Shown: in pieces, positions 40,701 through 49,113 of the stretch
Layout of the letters: every line of letters starts with the position of its first letter
Position numbering within the stretch: the first letter of the stretch is position 1
Source of the DNA: Saprospiraceae bacterium
GTDB taxonomy: Bacteria; Bacteroidota; Bacteroidia; Chitinophagales; Saprospiraceae
Length of the DNA: 64,000 nucleotides
NCBI GenBank assembly: GCA_016717105.1
Contig: JADKGF010000009.1
Span: 83,344 to 147,343, forward strand
Reading direction: 5' to 3'
The notes under the pieces: model-generated
Database searches by the model: none
Told to the model about the DNA's origin: nothing
The model's input: only the letters and a program-made list of their open reading frames with translations
Position numbers and translations under genes: made by a program

Positions 40701-40747
40701 CATAAAAGGATTATTTTCTTCAGGCTTATTTTGTTGGTTTTATCCAT
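37721..40747 (-). CDS. secreted BNR/sortilin-type propeller protein with PKD and T9SS type A domains
   Basis: 1,008 residues from the ATG at 40747 (a 13-residue upstream extension is less likely). Signal peptide 'KKIILLCICSLLFNSISIGQ'. The main part, residues ~30-750, has many BNR/Asp-box-like turns ('TTDGGNTWRQMY', 'SKDAGKTWQKT', 'TTDRGITWQRV') and the start 'GGGGYMYAPSLSPHDTTTMFVNCDMAGVYKT', close to GH74/VPS10-like propellers. A PKD domain ('TFKNESMDATQYLWDFGDNNTSTEISPIHTY') precedes a type A sorting signal ('ILPNPAHESVNIVYD...GVYIIKFYTKSG'). Exported and held at the surface or released. A glycoside hydrolase role is possible but catalytic residues cannot be assigned. The frame is intact. 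Confidence 0.85.
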   Translation of the reverse strand: MDKTNKISLKKIILLCICSLLFNSISIGQISAFQAMGTGGGGYMYAPSLSPHDTTTMFVNCDMAGVYKTTNGDNKWQLIDNQQLVSTTKSKVQFTADPNVLYAVHRLIDNSEDAPISAKGIPVKSVDGGAHWFAINDPSSTGIHFISADPKSTQNIIINEYDKIFFSNDGGISYKTIYIPSTGIIRIAGVVWDNESIIIGTNEGLLVSRDNGLNFNVASLSGIPSGEGIFHLTHAKDGAEITLFCVTAHQDYLAPWNDPRSVKDEVKSIYRLKYETQTFWQKIRSNIPLNYKILWVDNAKNNANIIWATAEDDTNAPFVYKSVDGGNSWTNTFNITDNMTSGWAGGYESAVWYYSMGVAWGMDVDQNNPDRVLLSDGYCHYTTDGGNTWRQMYVDTSTQNPMRSAGDKYKFYQSSGLNVTSSASLHFIDDSKVMASCYDIGNQYTENGGETWTFGRNTFHDYGPVSNNNWYRIVENRDKKVLYAALSGLNDIYQDGRICDNCISTYGLVLTSMDEGKNWDTLLHLSYPVVWIEISPIDPDILMISVAHHTDGGIFLSKDAGKTWQKTNNPPRTQGRPNNIRMLLDGSVVVSYATRPDSNDGQSSDKLLEVSGVFLSHDLGQSWEDRYHQNMKFFTKDLIIDPHDKTQNTWYAAVWGRFTTFPGVNNQGNGGLYKTTDRGITWQRVFKNERTESCAIHPNISNRIYVSTEYDGLYVSTENETGIYDFQRVENYPYIRPKRIFFNPFAPCEMWVTTMGGGIWKAYDIIHPTISAQETSVCVNKFFTTKVQNNISTDIFWQVENGTITQGQGTSSIEIQWTKSGTSWITVEFSNGLSGCNTQDSAFITINPSPVAEFTFTQDNKTFTFKNESMDATQYLWDFGDNNTSTEISPIHTYDNFGSYMVKLISTNDCGSNEKGRTVEILSSIDQQIDVNLNIQILPNPAHESVNIVYDMNLISKFELVNLSGISVFEADYPSNMDLSSQSLAKGVYIIKFYTKSGIVIPKKMVLY

Positions 40748-40986
40748 GTGAATTCCGGTTTTGTTTATTTTTTGATAATAGCACACTTAACAAATCTTTT
40801 TCTACTTACTTGGGTTTGCAAAATCAAATATGGAAAATGTGGTGCGAATATAATGAATGTATTGAAAATTATATTATTGACTTTCTAGAGTTTGAAATTT
40901 TAATTTTTTGTAAAAAAATAAAGGTAATTTTCTAACCTTTGATGCTTTATAGACGACATACGAATAGAACGATAAAACAATATCTT

Positions 40987-41508
40987 ATGAAAACCCACTT
41001 TTTAGCTTTGTTACTGATGGCAAGTATGATTGGACTGTCATCTTGTGGGAAGGAAGTACCACCAGTTTTTGAAGTTTATGTCACTTTCCTAAATGCAGAA
41101 GGGTATGACCAGATTGCAATTGATCCAAACTATATTCGCTATGGCGCTTTAAATCATGAGACAAAAAGACCATCTGGTGGAGGGACGCTTTTTTTTGATA
41201 GAGATATAATTAATATTCTGAAGGAAAAATTTCTTCAAAAAACATTTTTAACCAGTGTTAGTAAATCTATAGGAAGTGTTGAATATTTGGCACTTGATAT
41301 TACAATGATTCTTGAAAAACAAGGAATCTCCTTTACAACTCTTGTTAATAACAACAATGGTACTTTTCCAGTGGATTTTGCACCAGAAAATGGTGAAGCT
41401 TATGAACTTAATTTTGTAATTGATATTAAAAATTCATTGATAAAAAATGGAGATCTTTATGATTTTGTATTGGGTGGTGATTCTAAGGTGATCATCACAA
41501 AGTATTGA
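40987..41508 (+). CDS. lipoprotein of unknown function upstream of an ECF sigma gene
   Basis: 173 residues from the ATG at 40987. 'MKTHFLALLLMASMIGLSSCGKE' is a lipoprotein signal with Cys20. The rest is mainly beta and unrecognised ('FEVYVTFLNAEGYDQIAIDPNYIRYG'). It is 10 bases before the sigma gene, so the two are probably one unit. A role as a sensor or envelope-stress target of that sigma system is inference. Confidence 0.7.
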   Translation: MKTHFLALLLMASMIGLSSCGKEVPPVFEVYVTFLNAEGYDQIAIDPNYIRYGALNHETKRPSGGGTLFFDRDIINILKEKFLQKTFLTSVSKSIGSVEYLALDITMILEKQGISFTTLVNNNNGTFPVDFAPENGEAYELNFVIDIKNSLIKNGDLYDFVLGGDSKVIITKY

Positions 41509-41518
41509 CAATTCACTC

Positions 41519-42069
41519 ATGGAATTAAACGCAATCATATCGTCGTGCAAAAACAAAAGCCTCAAAGACCAAAAGTTATTGTATGAATATACCTATCAGG
41601 AATTATTTCATGTGAGTCTGAGATATACCAATTGTGGTCATGATGCTGAAGAAGTTTTCAATTTGGACATGTTGAAAATATTTAGGCATATTATAGAAGA
41701 TCAGTCTGAAATCAAAATTATTTGGGTTTTGCACCAATATTATACGCCTTACAGCAATAGATCAATATAGATCAAAACTTTCACCAGTGCTTTATAATAC
41801 GGATGTACTCTATGAAAATAATCAGGATTTGTATTTCGATAATGCTTTTAGCAATCTGGATGTGGAAGATATTTTCAAGTTTATCCAAAACTTACCTGAT
41901 AAGGAGCGAATTGTATTTTCGATGTTCGAAATAGATGGATTTAGTCATAGGGAAATTGGTGATGAACTCAATATCAATGAAAATTACTCAAAATGGCTAT
42001 TGTATAATGCAAAAAAAATATTAAAAGAAAAAATTGAGTCTCGACGGAATAAAATCATTTTCAAAATGA
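41519..42069 (+). pseudogene. ECF sigma factor, frame broken twice
   Basis: Residues 1-65 ('LYEYTYQELFHVSLRYTNCGHDAEEVFNLDMLKIFRHI') are sigma region 2; region 4 follows in another frame ('FIQNLPDKERIVFSMFEIDGFSHREIGDELNINENYSKWLLYNAKKIL'). One break is near 41715 (alternative frame reads GFCTNIIRLTAIDQYRSKLS). A second is suspected in the A-run near 42033: with one A fewer the gene ends at TGA 42067-42069, overlapping the next start as ATGA. As written, the sigma frame runs straight into the next protein. No FecR-type gene is adjacent. Confidence 0.65.
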
Positions 42070-43288
42070 AGACATTTAAAGATAAAATAATCAATTATAA
42101 AAAGCAGCCCGATCCTTCATCATGGGAACGTATTTTGCCAATTGTAGAAGCGCAAAACAATCAAGGCGAATCTTCTAAAATCAAAGGTCTTTATAGAAGA
42201 TTGCCTAAGACCTTGTTGCTATTACTTTTATCCTTGTGTGCGCTAGGATTTTATACTTTTGAAAGGACAAAATCAAAAGAAGGTATGATATCTGAGGTTA
42301 AAAAATCGAATCAACAAACAGTAATAGATGAGAGATTGGTAGCAAATGAACATTCGGACATAAACTCAAGGAAATAGTGGAGATCAATGAAAAAGTAAAA
42401 TCAGTTGCTGAAGTAAGTTTGGCCAATAAAGAAAAATCAAATAGTGGTCAAGCTAAATCTAATACTTCAAACCTATTCTTGGCATCAAATACAAAAATTA
42501 AATCATCAGAAAATATACATAAAAATAGTCAAAGATCTGATTCACAATATAATACAAAAGTTATTGACCAAAATGAAAGTCTTACAAACGTTGAAATAGA
42601 AACTGCTAAATCACCAATTTTATCAAAATCAGATAAAAAAAATAATGAAGTTTTAAATGGCAAAATTGAGAATAATATTGAAAAAGGAGAACAAGAAATA
42701 GCTGGCACCGAAAATTTGAATGTTGTAACAGCATTGCCCAATGAAAAAATTAATGACATTTACTCACTTTATGCATCAGATAAAAATATTTCACCCTGCA
42801 AACCATGTTCCAATAGGCATTTATTTGAACTAGGAATTAGTGCTGGCCCTGGTAGCAATCTCTATTACTCTGGTTATTTTACCAATTTGTTGGTTGAATA
42901 CAAACTCAGCAAACTACTGAGGGCTGGAATCAGGTTTAATTATCAGCGTTATGCAGAAGGCGCTAAATATATTACGGCACCAGATGTGGTTAATACAGAC
43001 GTATATTTAAATCTAGCTGCAAGCCTTAGTTTAGTACTAATGGATAAAAACAAACTTTCAATTGCCATAGATCTTTTGCCATGCCTTCAGTTGGTTTCAG
43101 AACACAAACGGACTCAAAATCGTGAAAACTTTTATCTGATCACAAGTCAGTACCACAGCTTCAATTATATGATAGGCGCAAATATCGATTACAAAATCAC
43201 GTCAAGGTGGAAGTTAGGATTAGAATCGGTGGTGGATGTAAATGGTGAAACCACAATGCATGGCTTGAGAGCCAAATACAATTTATAA
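42066..43288 (+). CDS. membrane-anchored protein with long linker and C-terminal outer-membrane-barrel-like region (frameshifted)
   Basis: About 407 residues from ATG 42066 ('MKTFKDKIINYKKQPDPSSWERILP'). A cytoplasmic start of ~45 residues is followed by one membrane helix ('TLLLLLLSLCALGFYTF'), a ~170-residue linker rich in Lys, Asn, Ser and Glu, then a beta region ('LFELGISAGPGSNLYYSGYFTNLLVEYKLSKLLRAGIRFNYQ') like the small outer-membrane barrels of Bacteroidota. One base is missing near 42365. Its place after a sigma gene and its single helix make it a candidate membrane-tethered anti-sigma factor, reaching across the periplasm; this is inference from layout. Confidence 0.55.
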
Positions 43289-43319
43289 ACAATACAAAAA
43301 CAATCACAACCAATTAAAA

Positions 43320-43859
43320 ATGAAATACTTATCAACTTTAATGTTCGCCTTAGTGCTATTTTCAAATATTACAGCACAATCTAAGTTAAAAAATAATATC
43401 GATGTCCGTTTCGGATATGGAGGTATAGATGGTTTGTCGGGTATGACATTCTTGTCAGCAGCTTATGGCAGAGAAATCAAAAATGGGTTTATTCTGAAAG
43501 GTAGTTTTCTAAAAGGCAGTGGTGTGGAAGAATTGATATTTAGTCATTCGTCTGTTGATATTTATGGGCTTAGCGTTCAAAAGGCAGTAAATACAAGTGG
43601 TCGGTCAAGCATCAATTTGTCATTGGGATATAGACTTATAAATCTTCAATCATCACGACATTTAACTTTGAGTTACGACTCTAGTACAAAAGAATATTAT
43701 GGAAGAATAATAATTCAAGAAGCATTAATTCATGGTGTGGACGTCGATCTTTCCTATTTGTACCACTTCAATGAGCGGATAGGAGTATATGCTGGTGCCA
43801 ATTTCACATCTGGAATAGCTATGTTTTCAGTGAATGTTGGTAGTAGAGTATATTTTTAA
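43320..43859 (+). CDS. small outer-membrane beta-barrel-like protein
   Basis: 179 residues. Signal peptide 'MKYLSTLMFALVLFSNITAQ', then alternating strands with glycine and aromatic residues ('FGYGGIDGLSGMTFLSAAYGREI', 'INLSLGYRLINLQ', 'RIGVYAGANFTSGIAMFSVNVGSRVYF'), the last ending in an aromatic residue as barrels do. It is the last gene of the lipoprotein/sigma/membrane-protein cluster, 31 bases after the previous gene. Confidence 0.65.
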   Translation: MKYLSTLMFALVLFSNITAQSKLKNNIDVRFGYGGIDGLSGMTFLSAAYGREIKNGFILKGSFLKGSGVEELIFSHSSVDIYGLSVQKAVNTSGRSSINLSLGYRLINLQSSRHLTLSYDSSTKEYYGRIIIQEALIHGVDVDLSYLYHFNERIGVYAGANFTSGIAMFSVNVGSRVYF

Positions 43860-43950
43860 TTTTATATTAGACTTCCTTTCAAATAATATTATGCCTAATA
43901 AAACCTAACACTATGTAACACAAATCACACAGCTGAAACTATTTTGCCCA

Positions 43951-43958
43951 TACTTTTG
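43951..43958 (+). promoter_or_regulatory. candidate -7 box of the thioredoxin gene
   Basis: TACTTTTG, a TAnnTTTG match, 28 bases before the ATG at 43987. Confidence 0.4.
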
Positions 43959-43986
43959 TCTTCATTTTAACAAAAACATTTTCAAA

Positions 43987-44280
43987 ATGACCTATACAGA
44001 AATCATAAATAGCGAAACACCAACTTTAGTGGATTTTACGGCAACATGGTGCGGACCATGTAAGGCTATGGCTCCGGTTTTGGAGCAATTGGCTGCCAAT
44101 GTGGGTGATAAAGGTAAGATCATAAAAATCGATGTCGATAAAAATCCCGGTATAGCACAAGAAATGAGAATCCAAGGAGTGCCAACATTTGTATTGTACA
44201 AAAAAGGAGAGATCCTTTGGAGACAATCAGGAATGCAATCTTTGACACAACTTCAATCACTCATCGAAGGCGCACAATAA
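43987..44280 (+). CDS. trxA: thioredoxin
   Basis: 97 residues with the active site W21-C-G-P-C25, the 'PVLEQLAANVGDKGKIIKIDVDKNPGIAQEMRIQGVPTFVLYKKGE' core including the cis-proline (VPT) and the usual beta-alpha-beta order. No signal peptide, so it reduces disulfides in the cytosol. Slightly shorter than E. coli thioredoxin at the N-terminus. Intact, single gene. Confidence 0.93.
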   Translation: MTYTEIINSETPTLVDFTATWCGPCKAMAPVLEQLAANVGDKGKIIKIDVDKNPGIAQEMRIQGVPTFVLYKKGEILWRQSGMQSLTQLQSLIEGAQ

Positions 44281-44333
44281 TTCCAAATTATCATCTCAAA
44301 CATTTCGGAAAAGGGAATTGGGTTTTGGGTAGC

Positions 44334-44789
44334 TTATACCTTAAATCCAATTTCTGATTTTAAGGTAGTCATCACAAATGAGCTTTGGACATTGCCGATA
44401 TTATCCAAAGATGCCAATTTTTTGCTGACGAACTGCTGATACGCATCCATATCCGTCACGACTACTTTCAGTAAATAGTCATACATACCAGCTATGTGGT
44501 AGCAATCTCTTACTTCATCAAAATCAATAACATCTGACTGGAATTTTTCTATCAATTCTCGTTGGTGATGTCTTAAGGAAACATAACACATAACCGTAAG
44601 ATTTAGCCCCAATTTTTTACCATCCAATCTCGCATGGTAGCCAAGAATATACCCATCTTTTTCTAATTTTTTGAGACGCTCAAAAACAGGTGTAGGACTT
44701 AGATTGATAGTTTCACTCAGTTCTTTGACTGTAATTTTGGCATTTTTTTGTACTTCTTGCAGGATGGCTTTGTCAAACGAGTCAGGCAT
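44334..44789 (-). CDS. Lrp/AsnC-family transcriptional regulator
   Basis: 151 residues from ATG 44789; an upstream 17-residue extension is unlikely. The N-terminal helix-turn-helix ('DKAILQEVQKNAKITVKELSETINLSPTPVFERLKKLEKDGYI') and the RAM ligand domain ('VMCYVSLRHHQRELIEKFQSDVIDFDEVRDCYHIAGMYDYLLKVVVTDMDAYQQFVSKKL') are typical. It is divergent from the methionine gamma-lyase-type gene with a 158-base shared region, the usual layout for an amino-acid-responsive regulator of its neighbour. Confidence 0.9.
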   Translation of the reverse strand: MPDSFDKAILQEVQKNAKITVKELSETINLSPTPVFERLKKLEKDGYILGYHARLDGKKLGLNLTVMCYVSLRHHQRELIEKFQSDVIDFDEVRDCYHIAGMYDYLLKVVVTDMDAYQQFVSKKLASLDNIGNVQSSFVMTTLKSEIGFKV

Positions 44790-44827
44790 GGTTGGATTAT
44801 TTTTCTGATTATTGGTGAATTGTAAAA

Positions 44828-44835
44828 CAAATATA
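44828..44835 (-). promoter_or_regulatory. candidate -7 box of the Lrp gene
   Basis: TATATTTG on the minus strand, 38 bases before the Lrp ATG at 44789. AT-rich surroundings make chance matches likely. Confidence 0.35.
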
Positions 44836-44894
44836 ATCATATATTCTATTAAATATGTAGTATTCGGTGTAATATTCTTATTTTGGTATTGCTA

Positions 44895-44925
44895 TTTAGA
44901 ATGAATGTGTTATTTTGTAACTTTG
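44895..44925 (+). promoter_or_regulatory. promoter of the methionine gamma-lyase-type gene
   Basis: TTTA (44895-44898) and TAACTTTG (44918-44925) with 19 bases between fit the Bacteroidota promoter with one -33 mismatch; the ATG follows 22 bases later. The Lrp-type protein probably binds between here and 44830. Confidence 0.55.
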
Positions 44926-44947
44926 CAATAGAATAATCACGCAAAAA

Positions 44948-46207
44948 ATGAAACCTGTAAGCAACCACTCTTTCCAACCAGAATCCATGATGATGTCTTA
45001 TGGCTATAAGGCAGAACTATCTGAAGGCGCCATCAAATGTCCGATATTTCAGACATCTACCTTTGTATTTAAAAATGCGGAGGAAGGCAAGGCTTTTTTT
45101 GAAGTGGCTTATGGGATCCGTGAGCAAAAAGTCAATGAAGAGATGGGATTGATCTATTCTAGACTCAATAATCCAGATCTCGAAATATTAGAAAATCGAC
45201 TTTGTCTATGGGACAAGGCCGAAGAATGTGCCGTTTTCGAGAGTGGAATGTCAGCTATTACTACGGTTTTGCTAGAATTTTTGAAGCCCGGCGATCTTTT
45301 GCTATATTCAATGCCAGTATATGGTGGTACGGATCATTTTATCAATACTTTCCTACCCAAAATCGGTATCAATACCATCGGTTTCAGACCAGAGATGAGT
45401 GAAAATGAAATAGAGACTTTACTCGCTTCAACAGGCAAAGCAGATAAGTTGGCCCTGATTTTTATCGAAACACCAGCCAATCCGACCAATGCCATCATCG
45501 ACATAGAAATGTGTGTCCGTATTGCTCAAAAATATTCAAATCCAGATCAAAAGGTATTGACTGCCGTGGACAATACCTATATGGGCCCACTTTGGCAGCA
45601 TCCACTTCGCCATGGAGCGGACTTGGTAATGTACTCGGCTACAAAATATATCGGTGGTCATAGTGATGTCATCGCCGGTGCAGTTTTGGGAAATAGAGAT
45701 CTCATGAAACGTGTCAAAACACTGCGTACTTTTTTAGGCAATATGGCAAGTCCCAATACGGGTTGGTTGCTCATGCGTAGTCTCGAAACACTCAAGGTGC
45801 GCATGGAACAACAAGCCAAAAATGCGGAAGTCATCGCACAATATTTGACTAAACATCCCAAAGTAGAAAAGGTATATTATCTCGGCCTGATCCATGAAAC
45901 TAGTGCCAATTATCACACTTACAAACGTCAATACTTATCACCTGGTGCCATGCTGTCATTTGACATCAAAGGTGGAGAAAAGGAAGCATTTGCATTTCTA
46001 AACAATCTAAAACTTATCCAACTCGCTGTGAGTCTGGGTAGTACTGAAAGCCTTGCAGAACATCCTGCATCCATGACCCATGCAGGTATCGAAGAGACTC
46101 ACAGAAAAGAAATGGGTATTACCGACAAACTGATCAGAATCTCGGTCGGCGTAGAAAATTTTCAGGATATCTTGTGGGATATTGAGCAGGCGTTGGAAGT
46201 GGTGTGA
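44948..46207 (+). CDS. PLP-dependent trans-sulfuration enzyme (cystathionine/methionine gamma-lyase type)
   Basis: 419 residues, intact. 'IYSRLNNPDLEILENRLCLWDKAEECAVFESGMSAI' is the cofactor-loop region of the Cys/Met metabolism PLP family; 'VLTAVDNTYMGPLWQHPLRHGADLVMYSATKYIGGHSDVIAG' holds the PLP aspartate and the Schiff-base lysine (in SATKYIGGH, near residue 234). 'GSTESLAEHPASMTHAG' and 'RISVGVEN' complete it. It cleaves or forms C-S bonds of methionine, cystathionine or homocysteine. The 'C-x-x' region suggests lyase rather than synthase but this is uncertain. The divergent Lrp gene is its likely regulator. Confidence 0.9.
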   Translation: MKPVSNHSFQPESMMMSYGYKAELSEGAIKCPIFQTSTFVFKNAEEGKAFFEVAYGIREQKVNEEMGLIYSRLNNPDLEILENRLCLWDKAEECAVFESGMSAITTVLLEFLKPGDLLLYSMPVYGGTDHFINTFLPKIGINTIGFRPEMSENEIETLLASTGKADKLALIFIETPANPTNAIIDIEMCVRIAQKYSNPDQKVLTAVDNTYMGPLWQHPLRHGADLVMYSATKYIGGHSDVIAGAVLGNRDLMKRVKTLRTFLGNMASPNTGWLLMRSLETLKVRMEQQAKNAEVIAQYLTKHPKVEKVYYLGLIHETSANYHTYKRQYLSPGAMLSFDIKGGEKEAFAFLNNLKLIQLAVSLGSTESLAEHPASMTHAGIEETHRKEMGITDKLIRISVGVENFQDILWDIEQALEVV

Positions 46208-46381
46208 TTGGGTGTGTAAATTATTAGACGCCTGATTATAATTTTTTCTGTGGGTTAAAACATGGGGAATGAAGCCATATTTTCCTCGATTTCAATCTCG
46301 CCAACCTCAATAATTCAACCTTTCAGTAATAATGGTATTAATATCCGTAATTTGTATAGGCATATCCATGTTGTAATAAAA

Positions 46382-46389
46382 TACCTTTG
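46382..46389 (+). promoter_or_regulatory. candidate -7 box of the exported-enzyme operon
   Basis: TACCTTTG, a TAnnTTTG match, 27 bases before the ATG at 46417. The gaps inside the following six-gene run are 6-49 bases, so this is likely the single promoter for 46417-51968. Confidence 0.45.
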
Positions 46390-46416
46390 TGATAATTTAT
46401 AATTCAAGTTTTCGAC

Positions 46417-47502
46417 ATGGCAATCATATCTATCAGCAATCGCTATCTTTCTCTCATTTTCGCATTACTGTTTGTGAATATAGTTATGGGTCAGAAACCC
46501 CAAAAATTAAAGCCTATCACCATCTTGGATCAAGGCAGTTTTATGGTGGGCGGAACAGTCATTACTAACCCTGGGACTTTCGATCCTTACAAACCAACCT
46601 CTGCTGGACAAACGCTACATGGTGATCATGCTTATGTGTTTTATCAGATTCCTGCTAAGGCTAGAAAACTTCCATTAGTTATGTGGCATGGCTTTGGCCA
46701 GTTTTCAAAAACCTGGGAAACCACACCTGATGGAAGAGAAGGCTTCCAGAATATTTTTTTAAGAAAGAAATTCCCTGTTTATATCATTGACCAACCAAGG
46801 CGCGGTGATGCAGGAAGAAGTACGGTTACCGCAACAGTAGAGGCTACACCAGATGAGCAACAGTGGTTTGGTACGTTTAGATTGGGGATTTGGCCAAAGT
46901 TTTTTGATGGTGTGCAGTTTGCTCAAGATGAAGCTACATTGGATCAATATTTCAGGTCTATGACACCAAGCATTGGTAATATTGATGTTGAAATCAATGC
47001 AAAAGCTATATCAGCATTATTCAATAAAATAGGTAATGGCATCTTGGTTACACACTCACATTCTGGCGGCATGGGATGGAATACGGCTATCAAAAATGAC
47101 CATATCAAAGCAATCGTGAGTTATGAACCCGGTAGTGGATTTTTATTTCCAGAAGGCGAGGTACCTGAACCTATGCCTAGTGCTGGTGGTACATTAGCTG
47201 CCATCGGTGTACCCAAATCCGACTTCCTAAAGCTGACAAAACTTCCGATAATCATCTACTATGGAGACAATATACCTGATAAGCCTAGTGATAAACCAGG
47301 CCAGGATGGATGGAGAGTGCGCCTAGAGATGGCGAGAAAATGGCGCGATGTGGTGAATAAGTATGGTGGTGATGTGACGGTAGTCCACTTGCCAGAAATC
47401 GGGGTTAAAGGGAATACTCATTTTCCTTTTTCTGACTTAAATAATGTGCAAATCGCAGACCTTATGTCGGAGTGGCTAAAGCTTAAAGGTCTTGACAAAT
47501 AA
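46417..47502 (+). CDS. exported alpha/beta hydrolase
   Basis: 361 residues. Signal peptide 'RYLSLIFALLFVNIVMGQ'. 'LPLVMWHGFGQFSKTWETTPDG' is the oxyanion region, 'ILVTHSHSGGMGWNTAI' holds the nucleophile elbow (S in H-S-H-S-G-G), and 'GNTHFPFSD' the likely catalytic His. It hydrolyses an ester or similar bond outside the cytoplasm. First gene of a run with another hydrolase, an NTF2-like lipoprotein, an esterase, a carboxymuconolactone decarboxylase and a cupin. The substrate is unknown. Confidence 0.83.
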   Translation: MAIISISNRYLSLIFALLFVNIVMGQKPQKLKPITILDQGSFMVGGTVITNPGTFDPYKPTSAGQTLHGDHAYVFYQIPAKARKLPLVMWHGFGQFSKTWETTPDGREGFQNIFLRKKFPVYIIDQPRRGDAGRSTVTATVEATPDEQQWFGTFRLGIWPKFFDGVQFAQDEATLDQYFRSMTPSIGNIDVEINAKAISALFNKIGNGILVTHSHSGGMGWNTAIKNDHIKAIVSYEPGSGFLFPEGEVPEPMPSAGGTLAAIGVPKSDFLKLTKLPIIIYYGDNIPDKPSDKPGQDGWRVRLEMARKWRDVVNKYGGDVTVVHLPEIGVKGNTHFPFSDLNNVQIADLMSEWLKLKGLDK

Positions 47503-47531
47503 TATTTCAAAATTTTCATAAATCAACTAAA

Positions 47532-48587
47532 ATGAAAGGTCGATATAATTTTTTTATACTAATATTAATAGCAAAATTAATGGCAACAAGTATTTCCTAT
47601 GCACAAACTTCGCAAAGCAATGATTTTGGATTGGTGTACCAAAACGCGATTACTCAAAATAAACTAGGAGAGATTAATATTCAAGCTGTAAAATATAAAC
47701 TAAACGGCATAGACATAGCAGCCAATGTATATACACCGGCAGGCTTTGATCCTACGAAATCTTATGCAGCTATCGTCGTGGCACATCCCAATGGCGGTGT
47801 GAAAGAACAAGTAGCAGGGCTGTATGCTCAGCATTTGGCAGAGATGGGTTATGTATCTATTGCCGCTGACGCAGCCTTTCAAGGGGCAAGTGGTGGCCTA
47901 CCTCGCAATGTAGATAAGCCTGCCAATCGCGTAGAAGATATCAGAGGCATGGCTGATTTTATCTCAACTTTTAAAGGTGTCAATGCGCAAGAAATAGGCT
48001 TACTTGGTATCTGTGGTGGTGGTGGATATGCCATAAAAGCTGCTCAGACAGATAAACGATTCAAAGCTGTAGCCACATTAAGCATGTTTAATTCTGGAAT
48101 TGTCAGAAAAAATGGATTTATGAATTCAGGATTGGCTACCATACAGCAACGATTACAGCAGGCATCTGAAGCAAGGGCGCTAGAAGCATCGGGAGGAGAA
48201 GTAAAGTACGTATCCAATGTAAAAATAACTGATGAAGACGCAGCTAAGATGCCTTTTGACCTTTACAGAGAAGGCCACGAATATTATAATAAAACACATG
48301 CGCACCCTAACTCTACTTTTAGATATACCATGAGTAGTTTATTGGATTTGATGGCATTTGACGCTGCATCAAATATGGAATTGATTGACCAACCACTTCT
48401 GATGATGGCTGGTAGCAAAGCGGACAGTTATTATATGACAGATAGTGCATTTCATTTGGCCACAGGCACCTCACAAAAAGAGTTATTTTTAATACCCAAC
48501 GCAACCCATATCCAGACCTATTACGTGCCTGAGTATGTGGATAAAGCCACCAATAAATTGAAGGAATTTTTTGGTAAATATTTGTAA
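47532..48587 (+). CDS. exported dienelactone-hydrolase-like alpha/beta hydrolase
   Basis: 351 residues. Signal peptide ending 'ATSISYAQ'. 'AAIVVAHPNGGVKEQVAGLYAQHLAEMGYVSIAAD' is the oxyanion part; 'IGLLGICGGGGYAIKAA' shows a cysteine nucleophile (G-x-C-x-G-G) as in dienelactone hydrolases, and 'LIPNATHIQTY' the likely His. Twenty-nine bases after the previous hydrolase. Dienelactone hydrolase and the carboxymuconolactone decarboxylase family member three genes downstream both recall aromatic ring-cleavage chemistry, but here they are exported. Confidence 0.83.
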   Translation: MKGRYNFFILILIAKLMATSISYAQTSQSNDFGLVYQNAITQNKLGEINIQAVKYKLNGIDIAANVYTPAGFDPTKSYAAIVVAHPNGGVKEQVAGLYAQHLAEMGYVSIAADAAFQGASGGLPRNVDKPANRVEDIRGMADFISTFKGVNAQEIGLLGICGGGGYAIKAAQTDKRFKAVATLSMFNSGIVRKNGFMNSGLATIQQRLQQASEARALEASGGEVKYVSNVKITDEDAAKMPFDLYREGHEYYNKTHAHPNSTFRYTMSSLLDLMAFDAASNMELIDQPLLMMAGSKADSYYMTDSAFHLATGTSQKELFLIPNATHIQTYYVPEYVDKATNKLKEFFGKYL

Positions 48588-48636
48588 AACAATCATATAC
48601 ATTCACCTTTTTATCAATCAATAATTTAATCAGCAT

Positions 48637-49092
48637 ATGAGATTTTCAATTCATATTTTTCTATTTATAGCCATATTTTTTAGTTGTAGCACATCTAAAA
48701 ATATTGCACATACGTCAGAAATTATTCAGCTTTCAAAAGATAAATGGCAATGGATGGCTGATAAAGATATATCAAAACTAGAGCCGCTGTTTCATGAGGA
48801 TTCGAGATTTGTGCACATGAGTGGCACTTGGGGAAAAGCCAAGGAACTTGAAATTATTAAGACAGGAAGCATTTGGTACAAAAAAGCTGAAATCCATGAT
48901 GTATTGTTAAAATCTTTTAATAAAAATACATATATTTTGTGGAATCGTATCACCCTTACTGCCAATGTAAGAGGAGAAGATGTCACCACTCAATTTACAG
49001 TGACAGAAGTGTATCAAAAACAGGGAAATGGTTATAAACTGCTGGATCTTACTTTCAGTAGCGTGAGGGACACCCATGCATTAGAACATTAA
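48637..49092 (+). CDS. NTF2-like (SnoaL/DUF4440-type) lipoprotein
   Basis: 151 residues. The lipoprotein signal ends 'IAIFFSCSTS'. 'DKWQWMADKDISKLEPLFHEDSRFVHMSGTWGKAKELEII' and 'ILWNRITLTANVRGEDVTTQFTVTEVYQK' form the cone-shaped NTF2 fold. It is clearly homologous to the C-terminal half of the cupin fusion at 57072-57890 ('KWQWMADKDVTKLQDLFHQN', 'FVHMGGTWGKEQEINII'). Such folds act as small isomerases, hydratases or ligand-binding partners. Catalytic residues are not assignable here. Confidence 0.8.
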   Translation: MRFSIHIFLFIAIFFSCSTSKNIAHTSEIIQLSKDKWQWMADKDISKLEPLFHEDSRFVHMSGTWGKAKELEIIKTGSIWYKKAEIHDVLLKSFNKNTYILWNRITLTANVRGEDVTTQFTVTEVYQKQGNGYKLLDLTFSSVRDTHALEH

Positions 49093-49113
49093 TAATAAAT
49101 CATAAGGAATATC

